A stretch of 64,000 bases of DNA from Pedobacter frigiditerrae (GTDB taxonomy: Bacteria; Bacteroidota; Bacteroidia; Sphingobacteriales; Sphingobacteriaceae): NCBI RefSeq assembly GCF_032678705.1, contig NZ_JAVTSS010000001.1, positions 372,001-436,000 on the forward strand. Reading direction: 5' to 3'. Below the pieces are notes generated by a model. The model was not told the origin of the DNA. It saw nothing but the letters and a program-made list of their open reading frames with translations, and ran no database searches. Made by a program: the position numbers and the translations under genes. Shown piece after piece: positions 57,647-64,000 of the stretch (its first letter is position 1; every line of letters starts with the position of its first letter).

Positions 57647-59023
57647 ATGAAACCTATTTTAAGTTTATTTATCGCTCTGCTTATTTTCTCTAATGTGAGC
57701 GTAGCACAACAAAATCAAGTATTTGTAATCCCAGCAAATAAGGGGTATGTAGAACCTTTTACAACTGGTCGACCAGGAGTTTCCATCCCGGTAGGTTATC
57801 CTGAAAATAAAGGAATAGTTTCTAATTGGCGAGACCAAAATAAAAATGTGGTTTGGTATCTATACCAAAAAACTGGTAGTTATGATTTTTCCTTTAACAA
57901 CATTGTAGATGAAGGTAAGACTTTAGAATTTGAGTTGACTGTTACACCAACATACCCAGTAGCAGGTTTTAAAAACTTAAAGAAAAAAATAACTTTTAAA
58001 GGGACTGGTAAAGTTGATAGTTTATTTGTTGCTAAAATCGTGATTCCAAATATTGGATATTTCAAATATGAACTAAAGCCTATTTCAAATCCAGCATCTG
58101 CTATTAAAATTAACTCATTAGTGTTTAAATCACTTCAACCTAATGGGCAAGTAAACCAAACTGATTACCAGTCATCGCCATCAGTACACTTAAGTTTCAG
58201 TACAACCGCACCAACAACGAAAGCCTACAACTGGATTTATCAAGAGATTTTAGTGCCAAAAGGTGCAGACCCTTTAGCAACTTATTACATGAGTTTGGGT
58301 TTTTATCGCGGTTATATGGGTATACAAACTAATTCTCCAACAGAAAGAAGGGTATTGTTTTCTGTTTGGGATAGTAAGGATGCTGAAAATGATAAGTCTA
58401 TTACTAAGCAAGATTTCGTTTCGTTTGTAGATAAGGATGAAGCAACAACTATAAATAGCTTCGGTGGTGAGGGTACAGGTGGACAATCATACGTGAAAAC
58501 AGCCGATTGGAAAACTAACGAACCGGTTAAATTTATAATGAATGTAAAAGCAGAAGATAACAATTCAGTGCTGTTATCTGCTTGGTACAAATTAGAAGGA
58601 CAAGATTGGAAATATGTTGCAACTTGGAGAGCGCCTAAAGAGCACAGAATGTTTGATGGCTTTTACTCTTTTATAGAAAACTATGGACATACCAATGGGC
58701 AGTTGCGTAGAGAAGCTTACTATTACAATGCTTGGGGAAAAGAAGCAACTACTGGGAAATGGGTTAATTTTAATAAAGTTAGATTTTCTAATACAGATGG
58801 TAAAGTTGGTCAGCGTATAGATTTTGAGCAGGGAGTTTCACCAAAATTTGCAGATAGGTTTTATATGGCATCTGGTGGTTATACACCAACTATAAAAACT
58901 GCAAATGAAATCCCGTTGTCTTCAAAATCATTTGATGTTGATTTAAAGCCTTTTGAAGACCGTATTTTATTGGCATTAAAAAATGAAGCTGGTAACCAAG
59001 AAAAGTTCAAGAAAAGCAAATAG
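57647..59023 (+). CDS. Exported DUF5077 / DUF3472 protein
   Basis: A 458-residue exported protein from the ATG at 57647 with signal peptide ending SVAQ (about residue 20). The N-terminal part (about 25-150) fits the DUF5077 carbohydrate-binding-like fold (RPGVSIPVGYP, WRDQNKNVVWYLY). The C-terminal part (about 175-420) is DUF3472, with the blocks YYMSLGFYRGYMGIQTNS, VLFSVWDSKDAEND, and GFYSFIENYGHTNGQLRREA. Related proteins are thought to bind or act on glycans. No catalytic residues are known. It lies alone, with a bidirectional terminator after it. Confidence 0.88.
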   Translation: MKPILSLFIALLIFSNVSVAQQNQVFVIPANKGYVEPFTTGRPGVSIPVGYPENKGIVSNWRDQNKNVVWYLYQKTGSYDFSFNNIVDEGKTLEFELTVTPTYPVAGFKNLKKKITFKGTGKVDSLFVAKIVIPNIGYFKYELKPISNPASAIKINSLVFKSLQPNGQVNQTDYQSSPSVHLSFSTTAPTTKAYNWIYQEILVPKGADPLATYYMSLGFYRGYMGIQTNSPTERRVLFSVWDSKDAENDKSITKQDFVSFVDKDEATTINSFGGEGTGGQSYVKTADWKTNEPVKFIMNVKAEDNNSVLLSAWYKLEGQDWKYVATWRAPKEHRMFDGFYSFIENYGHTNGQLRREAYYYNAWGKEATTGKWVNFNKVRFSNTDGKVGQRIDFEQGVSPKFADRFYMASGGYTPTIKTANEIPLSSKSFDVDLKPFEDRILLALKNEAGNQEKFKKSK

Positions 59024-59051
59024 CCCAAATCTTAATTAAAACTTTTCTCAG

Positions 59052-59156
59052 CGTCATTGCCAGCTCGACTGGCAATCGTAATGCTATGGTAGGCTTAGTA
59101 GATATAATAACGCTTCAGGATTAGTTTCGCTGAGCACTTCGTGCCTCGCAATGACG
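59052..59156. repeat. REP-like pair CGTCATTGC / GCAATGACG
   Basis: CGTCATTGC (59052-59060) faces GCAATGACG (59148-59156). The blocks CCAGCTCGACTGGCAATCG and CACTTCGTGCCTCGCAATG between them are inner inverted words. A single GCAATGACGC occurs also at 25328-25337. Confidence 0.6.
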
Positions 59157-59174
59157 GGTTAACTGCTAACAGAA

Positions 59175-59199
59175 AAACCGATGCTTTTGGCATCGGTTT
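59175..59199. terminator. Bidirectional terminator between DUF3472 gene and dnaJ
   Basis: Stem AAACCGATGC (59175-59184), loop TTTTG, complement GCATCGGTTT (59190-59199). A-tract before and T-tract after allow termination of both the plus-strand DUF3472 gene and the minus-strand dnaJ. Confidence 0.88.
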
Positions 59200-59220
59200 C
59201 TTTGTTTAATCTAATTTATC

Positions 59221-60390
59221 TTATTCAAAATACTCTTTCATTTTATCGAAGAAGCTTTTGTCATTCTTATTAGGCTGTGGTTTGAAGTTAGGAGATTCTC
59301 TTAGTTTTTCTAAAATTGCTCTTTCTTCGCTACTTAGCGCTTTTGGAGTCCAGATATTTACGTGAATAATCTCATCACCTCTGTGGTAAGAATTTATTTC
59401 TGGAATACCTTTTCCTTTTAAGCGTAATAATTTTCCACTTTGTGTACCTGGCTCAATTTTAATTTTTGCCTTTCCATCAATAGTTGGCACTTCTGCACTG
59501 TAACCTAAAGCTGCATCAACAATGCTTACGTGTAAATCGTAAACGATGTTATTGCCTTCGCGTTTTAAGGTTTCGTGAGGTAATTCTTCAATCAAGATGA
59601 TTAAATCTCCAGGAACGCCGCCATTTGGAGCCGCATTACCTTTGCCAGCCATACTTAACTGCATACCTTCGCTTACACCAGCAGGAATGTTTATTGTAAT
59701 GGTTTCTTCACCACGTACAGTTCCTTCGCCATGACAAGCACCACATTTTGCGGTAATTTGTTGTCCGCTACCATGACAAGTAGGGCAGGTTGCTGTGGTT
59801 TGCATCTGTCCTAAAATGGTATTGGTAACTCTACGAACTGCACCACTACCACCACAAGTTTTACAAGTACTTACAGAACCTTTATCTTTTGCGCCAGAGC
59901 CATCACAAGTTTTACAAGTGATTTGTTTATTTACTTTGATTTTTTTCTCAGCGCCGTTTGCAATTTCCTCTAAAGTTAATTTAACCTTAATACGTAAATT
60001 ACTTCCTTTAGCTACTCTACGGCCACCGCCACCACGAGATTGTTGGCCACCGCCAAAGAAACTGTCAAAAGGACTTCCGCCACCACCAAAAATATCACCA
60101 AACTGGCTGAAAATGTCATCCATATTCATACCGCCACCGCCATAACCACCGCCACCTGCAGCACCACCAACACCAGCGTGACCATATTGGTCGTAACGCT
60201 GTTTCTTCTCAGGGCTACTTAATACCTCATAGGCTTCTGCAGCTTCTTTGAATTTATCTTCTGCAGCTTTATCGTCAGGGTTTTTATCTGGGTGATATTT
60301 AATAGCCAGTTTACGGTAAGCTTTTTTAATTTCTTCCGCCGATGCGCTTTTGGTTACGCCAAGTATATCGTAAAAATCTCTCTTGCTCAT
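59221..60390 (-). CDS. dnaJ: Chaperone DnaJ
   Basis: A 389-residue type I J-protein: J domain with KYHPDKNP (HPD), a Gly/Phe-rich linker (about 75-125, with GGGGYGGGG), four zinc repeats [24 protein letters not shown] and CGACHGEG, and the C-terminal substrate domains. It brings clients to DnaK. It follows grpE on the same strand after 155 bases of AT-rich inverted words. dnaK itself is not in the window. Confidence 0.97.
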   Translation of the reverse strand: MSKRDFYDILGVTKSASAEEIKKAYRKLAIKYHPDKNPDDKAAEDKFKEAAEAYEVLSSPEKKQRYDQYGHAGVGGAAGGGGYGGGGMNMDDIFSQFGDIFGGGGSPFDSFFGGGQQSRGGGGRRVAKGSNLRIKVKLTLEEIANGAEKKIKVNKQITCKTCDGSGAKDKGSVSTCKTCGGSGAVRRVTNTILGQMQTTATCPTCHGSGQQITAKCGACHGEGTVRGEETITINIPAGVSEGMQLSMAGKGNAAPNGGVPGDLIILIEELPHETLKREGNNIVYDLHVSIVDAALGYSAEVPTIDGKAKIKIEPGTQSGKLLRLKGKGIPEINSYHRGDEIIHVNIWTPKALSSEERAILEKLRESPNFKPQPNKNDKSFFDKMKEYFE

Positions 60391-60409
60391 TTCTAATTAA
60401 TGATTGAAT

Positions 60410-60540
60410 GATTGAGTTTTGAATAATTGAATTATTAAATGAAAGAATTATAGAATGAGTGAATATTAGATGCCACTCTATAATTCAATTCTTCTCTCAT
60501 TTAAAATTATTAATAATTCAAACCTTTTCTCATTCAAAAT
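60410..60540. repeat. AT-rich inverted word-repeat between grpE and dnaJ
   Basis: Permuted words TGAATGATTGAG, GAATAATTGAATTATT, AATGAAAGAATTATAG (60402-60460) face CTATAATTCAATTCTT, CTCATTTAAAATT and TTCTCATTCAAAATT (60475-60540), allowing a long imperfect hairpin. It is a potential control or processing site in the grpE-dnaJ message. Confidence 0.5.
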
Positions 60541-60545
60541 TTTAT

Positions 60546-61127
60546 TTATGCACCAACCACTACTTTGGCAAAGCGAATTACTTTGTCATTTAATGTGTAT
60601 CCTTTTTCTAATTCATCAACTACTTTACCTTTCAAATCATCAGATGGAGCAGGTATTTTCGTAATTGCTTCGTGAATATCAGTATCGAAAACAGTGTTAA
60701 TGCTTTCCATTTCTTTTAAACCTTTTTGGCTCAAGATGCTTTTCAATTTAGTTTGAACCAACATTACACCTTCACGAATTGCACTCACTTCAGTTGCATT
60801 TTCAGTTGCTTTTAAAGCACGTTCAAAATCATCTAAAACAGGTAACATAGAAACTACTACATCTTTACCAGCTGTTTGCAATAATTCTACGCGTTCTTTT
60901 TGCGTTCTGCGTTTGTAGTTATCAAATTCAGCAAATAAGCGTAAGTATTTATCGTTTAATGCAGTGTTTTCAAGTTGCAATTTTTCTTCAACTGAAAGTT
61001 CTATAACAGGTTCTGCAATTGCACTTTCTGTATCAGTAGTTGTTTCGCTTTGCGCAGTTTCTACTTCTTGCTCAGCCTGATTATTTTCTATAATCGGTTC
61101 TTCTTCCTTTTTCTTCTTATTAAACAT
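60546..61127 (-). CDS. grpE: Nucleotide exchange factor GrpE
   Basis: A 193-residue protein: an acidic disordered N-terminus (1-48), a long coiled coil (50-100) with LRLFAEFDNYKRRTQKERVE, and the C-terminal beta head containing KGKVVDELEKGYTLNDKVIRFAKVVV (shown in part as GYTLNDKVIRFAKV). It exchanges ADP on DnaK. Length is usual. It precedes dnaJ. No heat-shock element of the CIRCE type is visible upstream. Confidence 0.95.
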   Translation of the reverse strand: MFNKKKKEEEPIIENNQAEQEVETAQSETTTDTESAIAEPVIELSVEEKLQLENTALNDKYLRLFAEFDNYKRRTQKERVELLQTAGKDVVVSMLPVLDDFERALKATENATEVSAIREGVMLVQTKLKSILSQKGLKEMESINTVFDTDIHEAITKIPAPSDDLKGKVVDELEKGYTLNDKVIRFAKVVVGA

Positions 61128-61255
61128 GTTTTGTATGCGTGTTTTTTGTGTTCAAACTCAAAAGTTTTGCCAATAACTAAAATCAGCCATGCTGTCAGTT
61201 TAAATGAATAATAACTGAACAGAATGGCTGAAATTTAATATTTTGTCAGAATTGA

Positions 61256-61939
61256 CTAAGCAATTTGTGCATCCTCGTGTACCACACCACTTTCGCATTT
61301 AATGATACGAGAAGGGAAGGTACGGATGATGTGGTAATCATGTGTTGCCATTAAAACGGCAGTTCCACTTTGACTGATTTGTTTCAATAATAAAACGATT
61401 TCTTCAGATGTATCTGGGTCTAAGTTACCAGTAGGCTCATCAGCTAAAATAATTTCTGGATTATTTAATAAAGCTCTTGCAATAACTACTCGTTGTTGTT
61501 CGCCACCAGAAATTTCATGAGGCATTTTTTTAATTTTAGAACGTAAACCTACTTTCTCCAAAACGTCTTTAATGCGTTCGTTAATTAAGTTTTTATCATT
61601 CCAGCCAGTTGCTTTTAAAACGAACTCTAAATTTTGTTCAACAGTTCTATCGCTTAATAATTGAAAATCTTGAAACACGATTCCAAGCTTTCTGCGCAAA
61701 TAGGGCACATCTTTATCAGCTAAGTTTTTAAGGTCGAAACCAGCAACAGCGCCAGCTCCATTACCTATATGTAAATCGCCGTAAATAATTTTTAATAAAC
61801 TACTTTTTCCAGAACCAGTTTGACCGATTAAAAATACAAATTCGCCTTTGGCAATATCTAGGTTTACGTTTGATAGAACCAAGTGTTTTTGTTGAAAAAC
61901 ATCAACTTTTTGCAAGTTGATAACTATATTTTCTGCCAT
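61256..61939 (-). CDS. ftsE: Cell division ATP-binding protein FtsE
   Basis: A 227-residue ABC ATPase: Walker [11 protein letters not shown], signature [16 protein letters not shown], Walker [16 protein letters not shown], with [12 protein letters not shown] between. Length and sequence match FtsE, which with FtsX controls peptidoglycan hydrolases at division; ftsX is not adjacent, as is common in Bacteroidota. It starts two bases after the stop of the 67-residue gene upstream, so the two form an operon. Confidence 0.88.
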   Translation of the reverse strand: MAENIVINLQKVDVFQQKHLVLSNVNLDIAKGEFVFLIGQTGSGKSSLLKIIYGDLHIGNGAGAVAGFDLKNLADKDVPYLRRKLGIVFQDFQLLSDRTVEQNLEFVLKATGWNDKNLINERIKDVLEKVGLRSKIKKMPHEISGGEQQRVVIARALLNNPEIILADEPTGNLDPDTSEEIVLLLKQISQSGTAVLMATHDYHIIRTFPSRIIKCESGVVHEDAQIA

Positions 61940-61941
61940 AA

Positions 61942-62145
61942 TTAAATATCTAATTTAGTAACCTGTCCAAAAGGCAAGTCATTAATAATGTTCATGATTT
62001 GGTCTTGTTTATCACCCAAGCCTAATTTATCTAAAGATTTATCAGGTCTATCAACTCTAAAATAAGCGAGTAAGGTAAACTTCTCATCTCTAAGTTGTAC
62101 GTAATCTGGTATTTTGGCAATGCCTTTTACTTTAATGATATACAT
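61942..62145 (-). CDS. Small conserved protein of unknown function
   Basis: A 67-residue soluble protein starting MYIIKVKGIAKIPDYVQLRD. I recall similar short proteins annotated loosely in relatives, but no function is assigned. It is encoded two bases before ftsE, so it is co-expressed with it. A -7 box four bases before the ATG indicates a leaderless message. Its small size and even charge give no further clue. Confidence 0.7.
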   Translation of the reverse strand: MYIIKVKGIAKIPDYVQLRDEKFTLLAYFRVDRPDKSLDKLGLGDKQDQIMNIINDLPFGQVTKLDI

Positions 62146-62149
62146 TGTT

Positions 62150-62157
62150 CAAAAATA
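62150..62157 (-). promoter_or_regulatory. TAnnTTTG -7 box of the ftsE operon
   Basis: TATTTTTG on the minus strand, four bases before the ATG at 62145. Confidence 0.65.
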
Positions 62158-62194
62158 GCATTTCTAGCCGATAATTGAATTGAAAAAATCGATT

Positions 62195-64000
62195 TTATCT
62201 AGTTAATAAAACCCATCCCGAATAGGTTTTAAAATCTTCATTTAAATAGAGAGTATAATAATAAACTCCAGTTGGCAAGTTTTTGCCATTAGATTTTCCA
62301 TCCCACGGTTGTGTATTTGTACTTTGGAAAACCAGTTGCCCGTTTCTGTTTACCACTTTTAGCTTTGGATTGGGGAAAGAAGCTATTGAAGGTATATTCC
62401 AGCTGTCGTTAATGCCATCCCCGTTCGGAGTAAATGCAGAAGGTATCTCTATTTTTGGATATACCTTAACAAAAACTTCATCAGTACTTACATTGCAGTT
62501 TGATTGTACGGTTAGCGTGTAGGTGATGTCATTTGGAGGCGTTGCTATTGGATTTAATTTGGTTGGGTCATCTAAATAAGTAGCTGGCGACCACAAATAA
62601 GTCACGTTATCTCCCATTGCATTTCCATTTAAAGTAACCGATTGGCCGAACAACATTTTTTTATCTTCTCCAGCATTGGCTGATGCACTTTTTAAAACTG
62701 TGATTGTAATATCCTTAGTAACTGAGCAAGTCCCATTTGAAACCGATACTTTGTAGGTGGTAGTCTGTTTAGGAGAGGCGATTGGGTTGGCAATATTTGG
62801 ATTTGATAATCCATCAATAGGTAGCCAAGTATAAGAAGAGCCTCCACTTGCTTCTAAGTCAACAGTTTCGTTCTCGCAAATCGTAGCAGCAGTAATATTT
62901 GTATTGGCAATAACCAATGGCAAAACCTGTACCTGAGTTTGACTTGTATTTGAACAGCCAGAAGCGTTAAGAACAGTAACGGTATAAATTCCGGCAGAAT
63001 TTAGGCTAACATTAGGTATGATTGGGTTTTGTGCTGTAGAAGTAAAACCATTTGGTCCAGTCCAGCTAAAAGAAACTCCTTGGTTTACGTTTAACTGAAT
63101 GTTTTTTCCAACACAAGCTGCTCCACTATTACTGGCAACAGGGCTTGGTTTATCATTTACATTAATGGTTAAAATAGCTGAAGATGTTCTGCAATTTGGA
63201 GAGTTGATGTTTGGTCGCTCGGCTACTGATAAACGATATTTATAAGTGCCAACAATGGCATTTGTGAAACTTATTGTGGTTTGGGTTGCATTTGCTCCAC
63301 TAATATCTGTCCAAATTGTACCATTTAATTTTTGCCATTGATAAACAGGATCATTGTAGCCCGAAGAGACACTTGCCGCTAGGTTATAGTTAGCACTTTG
63401 CCCAACACATAAATCTGCGTTAACACTATTACTATTAATTGAAGTTGCAATTGTTGGTCCGCAAGCTCTAAAAGTGATGTCGTCTAACGCAAGGTCATTT
63501 CCAGAACCTCCTGGATTTTCATTGGTCATTTTTAATGTGATTACTCCCACGTTTGAAGGAGTAGTAAAAATGGTTCCATATTTAATCCAACTAGTAGGGC
63601 TACCTTCAATAATATCTCCAGTAGAAAATTCTTTAATTGGAGTGCCATTATTTTCAATTGTAAATTTAATATTGGGTTTGATGCCGCTTCCACGTAATAT
63701 ATTTATAACCCAAGCTGCAAATTCGTAAGTGGTATTTGGACAAAGATTATTTATTGTTGTTTGATAAAAAATCCCTTTGTTATAATCTGCATTCACCAAC
63801 ATCATAAAACCAGTAGGGTCGTTTGGAGTATGATTAACTATGGATTGGTGCCAACCAGGATTTAAACCAGCACTACTTTGTACAACTGTGTATTGACCAT
63901 CATTTGGATTGCCAGCTACATAGAAATAATTTGTTTCGGCTATTTGAGGACCAATATTACTAGACCCTCTACCGAAATCTATATTAATTACAGGATCTCC
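62195..64000 (-). CDS. T9SS type B exported adhesin-like protein (3' part)
   Basis: At least 601 residues of an open frame that leaves the window at its right end, so the start is not seen; the internal Met at 63805 is not the start. The visible part holds a carbohydrate-binding-like beta region (about 1-190; FGRGSSNIGP, FAAWVINILRG, ALDDITFRACGP), then Ig/PKD-like repeats with Cys pairs, and the C-terminal gliding-motility CHU_C sorting domain (IPSAFTPNGDGINDSW, PWDGKSNGKNLPTGVYYY). The C-terminal domain directs secretion by the type IX system and surface attachment. A large repeat adhesin is likely, but the ligand is unknown. Confidence 0.88.
   Translation of the reverse strand, partial: GDPVINIDFGRGSSNIGPQIAETNYFYVAGNPNDGQYTVVQSSAGLNPGWHQSIVNHTPNDPTGFMMLVNADYNKGIFYQTTINNLCPNTTYEFAAWVINILRGSGIKPNIKFTIENNGTPIKEFSTGDIIEGSPTSWIKYGTIFTTPSNVGVITLKMTNENPGGSGNDLALDDITFRACGPTIATSINSNSVNADLCVGQSANYNLAASVSSGYNDPVYQWQKLNGTIWTDISGANATQTTISFTNAIVGTYKYRLSVAERPNINSPNCRTSSAILTINVNDKPSPVASNSGAACVGKNIQLNVNQGVSFSWTGPNGFTSTAQNPIIPNVSLNSAGIYTVTVLNASGCSNTSQTQVQVLPLVIANTNITAATICENETVDLEASGGSSYTWLPIDGLSNPNIANPIASPKQTTTYKVSVSNGTCSVTKDITITVLKSASANAGEDKKMLFGQSVTLNGNAMGDNVTYLWSPATYLDDPTKLNPIATPPNDITYTLTVQSNCNVSTDEVFVKVYPKIEIPSAFTPNGDGINDSWNIPSIASFPNPKLKVVNRNGQLVFQSTNTQPWDGKSNGKNLPTGVYYYTLYLNEDFKTYSGWVLLTR

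Noticed and set aside
63803..63805. Internal Met as start of the T9SS protein
   Set aside because: The same frame stays open through to the window end with typical domain sequence, so the gene is truncated by the window rather than starting here.
1..64000. tRNA, rRNA, tmRNA or known riboswitch
   Set aside because: I scanned gaps for tRNA T-loop-like GGTTCGAATCC patterns and riboswitch-like cores and saw none; a covariance search would be needed to exclude small RNAs.

Overview
The window looks like a chromosomal segment of a Bacteroidota bacterium, most likely family Sphingobacteriaceae (Pedobacter-like). The evidence is low GC, gliding-motility genes (gldA, gldF, gldG, gldC), a type IX secretion (CHU_C/type B) C-terminal domain, Bacteroidota-type TAnnTTTG -7 boxes with little or no Shine-Dalgarno sequence, and several Bacteroidota-typical families (DUF2339/DUF3999, DUF3810, DUF4395, DUF4397, DUF3472). 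I see no rRNA, tRNA, CRISPR array, prophage or intact insertion sequence. The genus is an inference; no marker here settles it.

Layout. 0-5.6 kb: methyltransferase, GtrA and LTA-synthase-like membrane genes, an NlpC/P60 cell-wall hydrolase and ArsC. 5.6-11.6 kb (minus strand): a small secreted-protein pair, a GH29 alpha-fucosidase, a duplicated-domain lipoprotein and glycyl-tRNA synthetase. 12-17.8 kb (plus strand): gldA, two small outer-membrane barrels, gldF, gldG, dnaN. 18-25 kb: a DUF4397 lipoprotein and DedA, then a minus-strand block with a zinc phospholipase/nuclease-like protein, a coupled TPR-membrane plus TPR-AAA+ pair, a PhyH dioxygenase and a DUF695-like protein. 25-36 kb: DUF3999/DUF2339, HscA, MiaE, DUF3810, a PIN/DUF2281 toxin-antitoxin pair and pyrC. 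36-42 kb: DEAD-box helicase, gldC, lipocalin, DUF421, ogt and ccmB-ccmC-ccmD-like. 42-53 kb: glutamate dehydrogenase, msrA, ccmE-ccmF, a DUF2520 protein, isc-type ferredoxin, iscX, kdsC-like, maf. 53-64 kb: Ppx/GppA, SDR, a NatAB-like ABC exporter, DUF3472, dnaJ, grpE, ftsE and the 3' part of a large T9SS-exported adhesin-like protein cut by the window end.

How the genes fit together. The cytochrome c maturation genes lie in two blocks (40.6-42.2 and 46.2-49.1 kb). CcmE carries a Cys-x3-Tyr rather than the classical His-x3-Tyr heme site, and no ccmG or ccmH is present, which fits the variant system I. Fe-S assembly is also dispersed: ferredoxin and IscX sit in the kdsC/maf cluster and HscA stands alone at 30 kb. 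GldA, GldF and GldG form one ABC complex, with gldA separated from gldFG by two outer-membrane-protein genes.

The most striking unexplained structure is intergenic. Nine or more copies of a roughly 75-140 bp dispersed repeat (family A here) occupy gene borders, five of them between divergent genes. Alongside lie short REP-like motifs, word-like purine/pyrimidine repeats that reach into the ends of genes (DUF3810, possibly gldG), a 12-copy 21-bp minisatellite next to maf, and a 375-bp island bounded by 19-bp imperfect inverted repeats. Many -7 boxes lie only 4-9 bases from the start codon, suggesting leaderless transcripts.
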